Assembly: GCA_002422205.1 (NCBI GenBank)
Contig: DITS01000009.1
Location: forward strand, 7,171 to 30,885
DNA from: Alphaproteobacteria bacterium UBA6178
GTDB lineage: Bacteria; Pseudomonadota; Alphaproteobacteria; Rickettsiales; UBA3002
DNA length: 23,715 bases
Direction of reading: 5' to 3'
In this document: one piece after another, positions 7,336-14,087 of the stretch
How the letters are laid out: each line of letters begins with the position of its first letter
How positions within the stretch are numbered: position 1 is the stretch's first letter
Position numbers and translations under genes: made by a program
Notes under the pieces: model-generated
Told to the model about the DNA's origin: nothing
The model's database searches: none
The model's input: the letters and a program-made list of their open reading frames with translations, nothing else

Positions 7336-9023
7336 ATGAAGCGGAATGGACCAACAGTAAGAAATGAAGACATGAAGCAAGACGGCATCTCCTATCCGCA
7401 AGCAGACAATTTATTAACCAGACCGACACGCTATGCGGCCATGTATGTGCGCATGTCGACGGATCATCAGAAATATTCGACGGAGAATCAGGCCGATGCC
7501 ATCCGTGACTATGCCAACCGTAACCGGATCGAGATTATCGAGACCTATGAGGATTCCGGCAAAAGTGGCCTGAAGCTCCATGGCCGCGATGCGCTCAAAC
7601 GCCTGATTGATAATGTGCAGGCCGGACCGGTGCGCTTTAATATGATTCTGGTGCTCGATGTCACGCGCTGGGGGCGGTTTCAGGATGCGGATGAAAGTGC
7701 TTATTACGAATATATCTGCCGGCGCGCCGGTATCGATGTGCAATATGTTGCCGAACAGTTTGAGAATGACGGCAGTCCGGTATCGACAATAGTAAAGGGC
7801 GTCAAACGCGCCATGGCTGGTGAATAGAGCACCGCAAGCTCGAGGTGAATGAGCCGGAGGCGGAGCTGGTACGGCATATTTTCCATCTGTATCTCGAACA
7901 CCGGTCAGCCTATGCCGTGCTCCGGTGCCTCAGGCAGGAAGGCCGGATTAACAAATGCTGGGTTACCAAAAAAGGTAAGGAGATGGGCGGCAAGCCCTTC
8001 GTGAAGACGGTGATCTACCGCATTCTCAAAGATGAGGTGTATATCGGTAAGGTGGGTCACAAGGGCGCTATGTATGAAGGTGCGCATGAGGCCATTATTC
8101 CGGAAGAGATATGGCATCAGGCGCAGGAGTTGCTGCAGAAACAATCGGTGCAAACATCGAAACTGCGGATCGAAAGCGGAACGCTGCTGCGCAGCAAATG
8201 CGTTGATGGTGAAGGGCGAAGCTACACCACCACCTATTCGGTGAAACGCAAAAACACACAGCATCGCTACTATATCAACAAACAGTGCAATCACCGCATT
8301 CGAGGCGACAGGCTGGAGAAAGTCGTGTTCGATGCCATTCACTATGCTTGTCTGAATCCTCAGAATATGCGGCCATGTTTCACCGGCGAGTATGCGCTGA
8401 TGTCCGAGGAGGAGGGCATGTACCGGCTGCGCAGTCTCTGGGCGCATTGGGACGGGCTGACGGAAAAGGACAAATATGCCTTTGCGCATCAGATGATCGA
8501 GAAGGTGACCATTCTGCCGGCCAGCACCACAATACGAATCGGCTACGCACCGCTGAATGATTTACTGAAAGCGATGAAGCCTTTTCCGTCCGCAGGGCAA
8601 GCGCCGGAACCGCAGGTGACGAATGAGCCTGCGGTCAGCGTTTATGATAACGCGCTGGAGATCACGCTGCCGATTATTTTCAAGCGGACCGGCAAGACCA
8701 GCCATGCATTTGACAGCGAGGGAAAGGCATTCGAGGTGTTTGAAACGGCGGGTCATAATATGACCCTCATCAACGCGCTGGCAAAATCATATAAATGGAA
8801 CCGGTTTATTGCGGACGGCGAAAAGACCATTACGGAGATGGCAACTGACTATAAAGTGTCACGCACCTATATTTCACAAATGCTGAATCTGACGATGTTG
8901 GCTCCGGATATCGTTGAGTCAATCTTGAATGGCAGGCAGCCAAAACATCTGCGGCTAAAAGATTTGATGCAATCAATACCGCTGGATTGGGAGAGTCAGA
9001 AGTTAAAGCTTAACTACCTCTGA
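7336..9023 (+). pseudogene. Large serine recombinase broken by an internal deletion
   Basis: Two adjacent frames encode one site-specific serine recombinase. The first, to the stop at 7827, is the resolvase domain: YVRMSTDHQKYSTENQ with the catalytic Ser codon at 7456, then LDVTRWGRFQDADESAYYE and VKGVKRAMAGE. The second, from about 7830, resumes at EHRKLEVNEPEAELVRHIF in the recombinase domain, then a degenerate zinc-ribbon region and a C-terminal ParB-like helix-turn-helix near 8830-8900. In intact relatives RAMAGE continues with YSREL and several dozen residues before the EPEAELV helix. That piece is missing and the frame is shifted, so this is a deletion rather than a simple point frameshift. 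The start is uncertain (7336 or 7372). The gene is almost certainly inactive as a recombinase. Confidence 0.85.
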
Positions 9024-10194
9024 TTACCAGTAATTTATCAATACGATCAGGAAGCTCTGATAAGCGGGGGACGATTTTTTCTTTATGATCGATTTCTGAT
9101 CGTAATAAAAGGTTAGTAAAACTAATATCGCCACGCCATAAATCACAGTGCGGTAAATAACATGCGTGGAATATATCACCCATGTCAGAATCTGATATTT
9201 TGCGATCAGGAAAATCTGTTACGCTAATTTTTATATACGCCTCAATTACATCGAATATGTAATTATTTGCTAGTGATAGTAATCGTGTATTGCGGCTTTC
9301 CTCAGACAGCTCAAGTTGCAAGATCTCGGCCATTTTTCTTCTACGAGCTATACTTTCTTGGATTAAAGGGCGCGGAGAAAGATCAGATAGTGCAACCTGC
9401 AAATAATCAGGAAGCTCGTTGTATAGATCAGCTGCTTTTCGCAACTCCTTTTCTTGCCGTTTATGTTTTGCGATTAATGCCTTTATTTTTGGATAATGAT
9501 TTCGAACCCTTTCTAAGTCGTCTTTAATGCTTTGCAAGTCGATGAATTGGAAAGGGTTTTGGTTTCCTGTCCCCTCAAACCAAGAAATAATAAATGCTGG
9601 CAGGTCTGACCATAAGCTATTTAATAATTTGTTCGCTATCTCTCGTGATATTGAGCCTGTGCAGTATTTATAGAAAATCTGATTATCAATAAACTCTTGG
9701 GTCATGATGTAACGGGAGTCGCCAAATCTTGAGAAATCTGCCATTTGAGGGTTTTCTCGAAAAAATTGCTGCCTACCTTTTACAGTACAAAAAACCTTGC
9801 GTTGCTTTCTATTGAAAGAATTTTTGTCTGCTATTTCTGCAATCAAAATATTGGCTAACTCTTCAATATCCTGCGTATGTTCTTTCTCTGGATGCCACCA
9901 TCCGTTTTCAGAGAATCCTACGCCGCCATTTAGTGAGATATTGTTAGGGGCAAGAAAAGCATTCTTATCACAGAATTCGTGGATGCAGCGAGCACGGGCT
10001 AATCTGCTTTCCCTATGTTTACCATCATAGTCTTGAATTAACTCCCAAACTATTCCATAGGAAAAGCCAATCTTAATTTTTCCTTCTGCTTTTCGATCCA
10101 GCAGATAGCGACGAATATCCATCACTTCGCTCTCCTGATTATGGAATCGAATGTAATCTTGTGTATCTAGATAAACTTTGAGAGCCTGAGTCAT
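9010..10194 (-). CDS. PIN-like domain protein, island cargo
   Basis: A 394-residue protein of no family I can name. The ends carry what looks like a split PIN-like nuclease fold. At the N-terminus, KVYLDTQDYIRF supplies Asp10 and Asp13, and GIVWELIQDY supplies Glu51. At the C-terminus, DMGDIFHACYLPHCDLWRGD supplies Asp337, Asp340, Asp351 and Asp356, a pattern like the D-x2-H-x-x-Y-LP-x-x-D motif of PIN-like proteins. Between them lies a long, charged, mostly helical insert, about 270 residues, with a KIKALIAKHKRQEKELRKAA stretch. If the acidic residues meet in the fold, it would be a metal-dependent RNase. Its stop overlaps the recombinase stop by 14 bases, tail to tail. It is AT-rich and has no clear Shine-Dalgarno sequence. 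A toxin or defence role is only an inference from island context. Confidence 0.65.
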   Translation of the reverse strand: MTQALKVYLDTQDYIRFHNQESEVMDIRRYLLDRKAEGKIKIGFSYGIVWELIQDYDGKHRESRLARARCIHEFCDKNAFLAPNNISLNGGVGFSENGWWHPEKEHTQDIEELANILIAEIADKNSFNRKQRKVFCTVKGRQQFFRENPQMADFSRFGDSRYIMTQEFIDNQIFYKYCTGSISREIANKLLNSLWSDLPAFIISWFEGTGNQNPFQFIDLQSIKDDLERVRNHYPKIKALIAKHKRQEKELRKAADLYNELPDYLQVALSDLSPRPLIQESIARRRKMAEILQLELSEESRNTRLLSLANNYIFDVIEAYIKISVTDFPDRKISDSDMGDIFHACYLPHCDLWRGDISFTNLLLRSEIDHKEKIVPRLSELPDRIDKLLVIRGS

Positions 10195-10404
10195 TTTTAA
10201 TACGACACTAAGTTTGAGTATTTAATTATTATCGTAACCTCGCAAATTGGCGTTTAGAGAAAATCGGTCATATCTGCCTCAATTACAAGGATTTTCATCT
10301 CGGAATCGGCGTAAGAGATGTGTCAGTTTCAATCCGGAACGTGGCGGTGACGGCGGGGTTGCCGTTTCTCTGTGTGGGAACTCAGGAGTTCGACCTATGA
10401 GGAT
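10195..10404. other. Non-coding stretch between the PIN-like gene and tRNA-Gln
   Basis: No convincing gene is seen. An open frame at 10247-10438 runs into the tRNA and has no family resemblance. The left 60 bases are AT-rich and would hold the promoter of the PIN-like gene; from about 10320 the base composition returns to that of the host. The right end of the island probably lies here, but no att-like repeat shared with the left edge was found. Confidence 0.4.
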
Positions 10405-10479
10405 TGGCTGGGACGGGAGGATTCGAACCTCCGAATGACGATACCAAAAACCGTTGCCTTACCACTTGGCGACGTCCCA
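10405..10479 (-). tRNA. tRNA-Gln (anticodon UUG)
   Basis: The reverse strand folds as a full cloverleaf of 75 bases. The acceptor stem is TGGGACG/CGTCCCA, the D arm is GCC...GGC with AGTGGTAA, the anticodon stem is ACGGT/ATCGT around loop TTTTGGT (anticodon TTG), and the T arm is GGAGG-TTCGAAT-CCTCC. A G discriminator and an encoded CCA are at 10405-10408. Layout and sequence closely follow bacterial tRNA-Gln. Its 3' end faces the island, the usual arrangement when a tRNA serves as an integration site, but no second copy of the 3' end was found. Confidence 0.95.
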
Positions 10480-10516
10480 GCAGGATTGAAAAGCATTTGA
10501 TTTCAATGCGGGCGGT

Positions 10517-10546
10517 AGCTTAGGCGCCAGGCAAAAGGGAAATCAA
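10517..10546 (-). promoter_or_regulatory. Candidate sigma70 promoter for tRNA-Gln
   Basis: On the reverse strand TTGATT (10541-10546) is followed after 18 bases by TAAGCT (10517-10522). This would start transcription about 30 bases before the mature tRNA 5' end. The match to consensus is moderate. Confidence 0.35.
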
Positions 10547-10673
10547 CATGCTTTGAGCGGTATGTCTTATACCAGCTTTTTACCATGTGCAACGGGAAAT
10601 CGGCGGCGAAACAGCAAATGGAAGGGGAATTACTGCCGCAGCCTTATCAGGAAGGTTGAGGCCGTTCAATGCA

Positions 10674-10679
10674 TATAAT
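10674..10679 (+). promoter_or_regulatory. Possible -10 element for the prepilin-like gene
   Basis: A perfect TATAAT lies 53 bases before the ATG at 10732. No good -35 hexamer is seen at 16-18 bases upstream, so this is only a weak candidate. The leader between it and the gene is AT-rich. Confidence 0.3.
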
Positions 10680-10731
10680 AAATTGATGTATCAGTGGATT
10701 TTTAGCTGATTTTTTGATAAAATACCCTTCT

Positions 10732-11463
10732 ATGCGTTATGGATTTTCACTGGTGGAGTTGTCGATTGTTCTGGTGATTTTGGGACTGTTGACTGGTGGG
10801 ATTTTGTCGGGGCAGTCGTTGATTCGGGCGGCGGAGCTGCGAAGTGTGAGCGTGGATGTGGGGCGCTATCATACAGCGGCACTGAGTTTTCGTGATCGCT
10901 ATTTTGCGTTGCCGGGGGATATGCGTAACGCAACGGATTTCTGGGGTGCGCAGGAGCCTGTGCAGGCAGACTGTAAGGTTGCGGCCTCCAGTACTATGGC
11001 GACGTGCAACGGTGATGGGAATGGCCTGATTTTTTATCCCGGTTCTTTGGCGCATACGCATCATGAGGCGTATCGCGCATGGCAGCATCTGGCCAATGCG
11101 GGGCTGGTGGAGGGCACCTATACCGGCATCCATGGGACGCCGGGGCCACAATACACTGAACCGGGCGTGAATGCGCCGATCAGCAAAATCAGAAATGCCA
11201 CGTTTAATTTTTATTCGCCGGTTGCTACGGGCAAGAATCTTTTGATGTTTGGCCGCCTAAGCGATGGGAATGACCCGGTGATTAGTGCTGAAGAGGCGTG
11301 GGGCATTGATATGAAAATGGATGATGGCAAACCCCAAACAGGCAAAGTTACGGGACCTACATTTGCCACCCGCCCTAATTGTGTGACAGCGGATGACGCG
11401 GATTATGCGGTGACGAATACGGTCGCGAATGGGTGCAATATGTATTTTATCGGTGGGTATTAG
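10732..11463 (+). CDS. Prepilin-like protein (type IV pilin / pseudopilin N-terminus)
   Basis: A 243-residue secreted or pilus-type protein. A very short leader MRYG is followed by FSLVELSIVLVILGLLTGGI, the prepilin peptidase site (cleavage after Gly4, mature Phe1, Glu5) and the hydrophobic N-terminal helix. The rest, about residues 30-243, is a globular domain with RDRYFALPGDMRNATDFWG and C-terminal cysteines (NCVTADDADY, NGCNMYFIGGY) that could form a disulfide loop. The RDRYxxxPGD motif is shared with the two prepilins at 12.0-13.8 kb, so all three are one family. I chose the ATG at 10732 for the short leader; a TTG at 10714 would add six residues. No assembly ATPase, platform or prepilin peptidase gene is nearby, so these are orphan subunits of a machine encoded elsewhere. 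Confidence 0.8.
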   Translation: MRYGFSLVELSIVLVILGLLTGGILSGQSLIRAAELRSVSVDVGRYHTAALSFRDRYFALPGDMRNATDFWGAQEPVQADCKVAASSTMATCNGDGNGLIFYPGSLAHTHHEAYRAWQHLANAGLVEGTYTGIHGTPGPQYTEPGVNAPISKIRNATFNFYSPVATGKNLLMFGRLSDGNDPVISAEEAWGIDMKMDDGKPQTGKVTGPTFATRPNCVTADDADYAVTNTVANGCNMYFIGGY

Positions 11464-11524
11464 GCGGGTCGGTTTGTGGCTTTGGGCCTGCATAGCGTTT
11501 CGGGTTTTTGAAGATGAAGGCCGG

Positions 11525-11617
11525 ACCCCGTCATTCGATGGGGTGACAGCTTGTCGTTGTTTTGGCATAGCTCGCATCTGGGAGGTGGGTAGAGATACTG
11601 GTGTCGAGTACCAGTAT
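11525..11617. repeat. Two adjacent palindromes in the intergenic spacer
   Basis: ACCCC (11525-11529) pairs with GGGGT (11540-11544), and ATACTGGT (11595-11602) pairs exactly with ACCAGTAT (11610-11617) around a 7-base loop. They sit between the convergent prepilin-like gene and cutA. Neither is followed by a T run, so they are not classical terminators; they resemble dispersed extragenic palindromes. Confidence 0.45.
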
Positions 11618-11647
11618 GACGACTGGGTTGAGTCGCGGTGAGCGGGG

Positions 11648-11974
11648 TTAGGGCGATGTGGTCTGGTGGGTGATCCAGTTGAGGAAGTCGGGGTTGCCGC
11701 TGGTGATGGGTAGCTGCAGGATGCAGGGACATTCATAGGCGTGGCGCATGCGGATGGCTTGCGTGGCCGTTTCGGCTAGCCGGGTTTGGGTTTTGAGGAT
11801 GAGGATGCTTTCGGTGGCGGTTTCGAGATTGTCTTGCCATTCGAACAGGGCGGTGATTTGCGGGATGATATTCGCGCAGGCGGCCAGCCGGTCTTTGATG
11901 AGGGCGCGGGCGATGGTTTCGGCCTCGTGCGGGCCGGAGCAGGTGACATAGAGCAGGCAGTGATCAGCAGACAT
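11648..11974 (-). CDS. cutA: CutA1-like divalent-ion tolerance protein
   Basis: A 108-residue cytoplasmic protein of the normal CutA1 length. Family marks in order are LLYVTCSGPHEAETIARALI near the N-terminus, RLAACANIIPQITALFEWQ with the invariant Ala-Cys-Ala-Asn core, and a central ESILILKTQTRL strand. The HAYECPCILQLPITSGNPDFLNWI segment near the end corresponds to the conserved HPYE-P motif, with Ala in place of the usual Pro. CutA1 forms very stable ferredoxin-like trimers; copper tolerance was the first proposed role, but its true function is unsettled. CTAAGGAGCC just upstream gives a strong ribosome-binding site for the ATG at 11974. It lies 70 bases downstream of the prepilin gene on the same strand, separated by a terminator-like hairpin. 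Confidence 0.92.
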   Translation of the reverse strand: MSADHCLLYVTCSGPHEAETIARALIKDRLAACANIIPQITALFEWQDNLETATESILILKTQTRLAETATQAIRMRHAYECPCILQLPITSGNPDFLNWITHQTTSP

Positions 11975-11990
11975 GATGGCTCCTTAGAAA

Positions 11991-12023
11991 CAAAAACGCC
12001 ACCCGTTGCGGGGTGGCGTTTTG
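11991..12023 (-). terminator. Terminator-like hairpin between the prepilin gene and cutA
   Basis: AAAACGCCACCC (11993-12004) pairs with GGGTGGCGTTTT (12011-12022) around a 6-base loop. On the reverse strand a GC-rich stem ends in a TTTTT run, as in a Rho-independent terminator for the prepilin gene that stops at 12044. The opposite strand also ends in TTTT, so it may work both ways. cutA starts just beyond it and may need its own promoter or read-through. Confidence 0.75.
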
Positions 12024-12043
12024 TTCGTATGTCATTGCATGGC

Positions 12044-12844
12044 TTAGTTAAAGCGCATACGCAGTTGGCATGACGGGGTATTGGCAAATGCCTCCGTCGT
12101 GGTGTTGTACGGTGTTCCCGTTGCATCCGAGATACACACGCCTTCGGCGGGTGTGTCACCTGCTACTTCAGCGGGAATCACGGTGTTGAGTGCGGCCAGG
12201 TCTTTCATGGCGCGTACGCCGCCGGTGAGGGGGCGACCATCATCGATCTTGTCATCCATGTTGAATGATTCCTGCGGGGTGAGAGCGGTGGTGAGGGTGT
12301 AGACACCCGCATTGACTGCCGTTACGCCGGTGATCTGATAAAAATTGCGGCCCGTATTGGAAAAGACGGTGATGAAGTTACCACGGCCCAGCTTGGCTTC
12401 CGGCAAATGCAGGATCATGTTGGGAGTGGTAGAGGTCACCAGCGCATCGGTCGAGGTTTCGAAATTGCCATCGATCAGGGCGGCTGAGTTTAGGTCGTTC
12501 CAAAACAAAGCAGTTTCACAACCGAGTAATACCGTGCCAGCTGAGCAGCTTTCCAGCATGGTATTACCATCGCCATGGCCAACGGCGCCGCTACGCAGGG
12601 TGAAGCCAAATTGTGCCGCTTGTGTGGAGTTGATATCACCGGGGATATAGCGGTATTTATCACGGAAGGCGTTGACGGTGGTGTTGTAGGTTTCAATCTG
12701 TCCTAAGGTGGAGCGGATTTCGGCGGCTTTGATCAGGTCTTGTCCGACGAGTACGCCACCAATAATGAGCCCGATAATCACCAGTACGATCGCCAATTCC
12801 ACCAAGGTGAAGCCTGACTGTTTGGAAGCCCTAAGTTGTTGCAT
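12044..12844 (-). CDS. Prepilin-like protein, tandem copy 1
   Basis: A 266-residue protein. The leader MQQLRASKQSG is cut after Gly11, then the mature N-terminus FTLVELAIVLVIIGLIIGGV carries Glu5 of the type IV pilin signature. The following helix and loop (RSTLGQIETYNTTVNAFRDK, then YRYIPGDINSTQAAQFGFTL) is nearly identical to copy 2. The globular domain holds an internal pair of cysteines (ESCSAGTVLLGCETALFWND), FNMDDKIDDGRPLTGGVRAM, and a terminal pair around CISDATGTPYNT and CQLRMRFN, a likely C-terminal disulfide loop. It lies 86 bases after copy 2 on the same strand, with AGGGAC as ribosome-binding site. It probably shares the promoter at 13790-13818. Export and assembly by a type IV pilus or type II secretion-like machine is inferred; no such machine is in the window. 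Confidence 0.88.
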   Translation of the reverse strand: MQQLRASKQSGFTLVELAIVLVIIGLIIGGVLVGQDLIKAAEIRSTLGQIETYNTTVNAFRDKYRYIPGDINSTQAAQFGFTLRSGAVGHGDGNTMLESCSAGTVLLGCETALFWNDLNSAALIDGNFETSTDALVTSTTPNMILHLPEAKLGRGNFITVFSNTGRNFYQITGVTAVNAGVYTLTTALTPQESFNMDDKIDDGRPLTGGVRAMKDLAALNTVIPAEVAGDTPAEGVCISDATGTPYNTTTEAFANTPSCQLRMRFN

Positions 12845-12893
12845 ATTTAGTCCCTTTCAAGAAGTAATTTATAATAAGTTTCTTCATATTTGT

Positions 12894-12919
12894 ACCCGAC
12901 ACGGTTGCCCGTGCCGGGT
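12894..12919 (-). other. Hairpin between the two prepilin genes
   Basis: ACCCGACACGG (12894-12904) and CCGTGCCGGGT (12909-12919) pair over 11 positions with one mismatch around a 4-base loop. It begins 12 bases after the copy 2 stop. No T run follows on the reverse strand, so complete termination is unlikely; partial attenuation or protection of the upstream mRNA end, giving more copy 2 than copy 1, is possible. Confidence 0.5.
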
Positions 12920-12930
12920 AAAGATTGGTT

Positions 12931-13752
12931 TTAGTTAAAGCGGAAGCGAATCTGACATGAAGGGGTGTTAGCAAATGCTTCTGTACTGGTATTATATGGC
13001 GTGCCCGCGACGTTGGATACGCATACCCCAGCAGCTGGCACTGCACCCGCGGCGGCATTGTTAAGCGGGTGAGGCGCTACACCCGTTGATATCAGTGCGC
13101 GGGCCCCGCCGGTTAAAGGACGACCATCATCAATTTTGTCATCCATGTTGAACGATTCCTGAGGCGTCAATGCGTTGGTTAGTGTGTACTCACCCGCAGC
13201 AGAGATGCCGGTTACGCCAGCGATCTGGTAGAAATTGCGGCCCGTTGCCGAGAATACTGTCATGAAATTACCGCGGCCCAGCTTGGCTTCTGGCAAATGC
13301 AAGATCATATTCGGCGTGGTAATCGCCGCAGCAGCGTGGCCCAGCGCATCGGTCGAGGTGGTGAAGTTACCGTCTACCAAGGCGGCGGAGTTGAGGTCAT
13401 TCCAGAATAAGGCGGTTTCGCAGCCAAATACGATAGCACCGGCGGAGCACCCTTCGAGCAAGGTGTTACCATCACCATGACCAATCGCACCACTGCGCAC
13501 GGTAAAGCCGAATTGGGCGGCCTGGGTGGAGTTGATATCGCCTGGGATATAACGGTATTTATCACGGAAGGCGTTGACGGCGGTGTTATAGCCTTCGATC
13601 TGTCCCAAAGTGGAACGGATTTCCGCTGCTTTAATCAGATCCTGGCCGACCAGTACGCCGCCAATGATCAAGCCGATGATTACTAGCACGATCGCCAATT
13701 CCACCAGCGTAAAACCGGCATTCTTAGCGCGGTGTTTGGTTTTAGTTAGCAT
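12931..13752 (-). CDS. Prepilin-like protein, tandem copy 2
   Basis: A 273-residue protein with the leader MLTKTKHRAKNAG, a cleavage site after Gly13 and the mature start FTLVELAIVLVIIGLIIGGV. It matches copy 1 through most of its length. It differs by a small insert after the STDAL motif (GHAAAAITTPN against VTSTTPN) and in the region before the last two cysteines (STGVAPHPLNNAAAGAVPAA). The internal (EGCSAGAIVFGCETALFWND) and terminal (CVSNVAGTPYNT, CQIRFRFN) cysteines are conserved. It has a good ribosome-binding site (CAGGGAG) and a strong upstream promoter, so it is the first gene of the pair. At DNA level the two copies differ at many third codon positions, which suggests an old duplication kept under selection on the protein. 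Confidence 0.88.
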   Translation of the reverse strand: MLTKTKHRAKNAGFTLVELAIVLVIIGLIIGGVLVGQDLIKAAEIRSTLGQIEGYNTAVNAFRDKYRYIPGDINSTQAAQFGFTVRSGAIGHGDGNTLLEGCSAGAIVFGCETALFWNDLNSAALVDGNFTTSTDALGHAAAAITTPNMILHLPEAKLGRGNFMTVFSATGRNFYQIAGVTGISAAGEYTLTNALTPQESFNMDDKIDDGRPLTGGARALISTGVAPHPLNNAAAGAVPAAGVCVSNVAGTPYNTSTEAFANTPSCQIRFRFN

Positions 13753-13789
13753 GGTATTCTCCCTGTATTATTTTAGACATTTCCAATCG

Positions 13790-13818
13790 GTTATAGTGCA
13801 AACCATGGTATTTGTTAA
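13790..13818 (-). promoter_or_regulatory. Sigma70-type promoter for the prepilin pair
   Basis: On the reverse strand TTAACA (13813-13818) and TATAAC (13790-13795) are separated by exactly 17 bases, each one or two mismatches from consensus. The predicted start lies about 30 bases before the copy 2 ATG at 13752, leaving room for its CAGGGAG ribosome-binding site. Confidence 0.55.
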
Positions 13819-14087
13819 TAATGGATAAACATTAAACGCGCATTTAGCGGTTAATTCATCCCTTAGTGTGGCAATCCTACCAGATGTAGAAGCGCAATAC
13901 TGCCTGAATGGCTGCGTGCTAACAATTTGAGCAGTGAAAAAGGGCGAGGCAGATCAAAAAGCAACACTATAATATGGCATGAATATCAATATATTATAAA
14001 ATATGGCAGGATAAGACTGACTCTGAGGAGTCCTTAAATCTGTGGTGCTAAGGAAATGAGTGACGATTGCTGCGCTGCACATAACAA
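13819..14087. other. Long non-coding spacer upstream of the prepilins
   Basis: No gene is seen. The stretch is AT-rich around 13960-14010, where several TATAAT-like words occur without matching -35 boxes. It has a short inverted repeat, GACTC-TGAG-GAGTC, near 14020. It separates the prepilin promoter from the 3' end of hldE. A small RNA cannot be ruled out, but nothing specific supports one. Confidence 0.35.

Larger units (their letters stand above)
5210..10404. mobile_element. Decayed genomic island carrying two defective serine recombinases
   Basis: The stretch between the end of phaJ and the tRNA-Gln gene breaks the housekeeping gene order. It holds a recombinase remnant, a YaaC-like gene, a helix-turn-helix gene, a broken large serine recombinase and a PIN-like gene. 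The YaaC-like and PIN-like genes are visibly richer in A and T than the flanking operons. Edges are inferred: the left edge is the first recombinase-like codon within 20 bases of the phaJ stop, the right edge is the 3' end of tRNA-Gln. I found no direct repeat joining the two edges, so attachment sites are not established and the island may be two neighbouring insertions. Confidence 0.6.

Noticed and set aside
7288..7401. N-terminal extension of the regulator
   Set aside because: It reads through the candidate operator and the recombinase start, while the ATG at 7287 has a good ribosome-binding site.
10247..10438. 63-codon open frame
   Set aside because: It overlaps tRNA-Gln and has no recognisable motif or ribosome-binding site.
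13960..14010. TATAAT-like words as promoters for a small RNA
   Set aside because: No matching -35 elements or terminator; the stretch is simply AT-rich.
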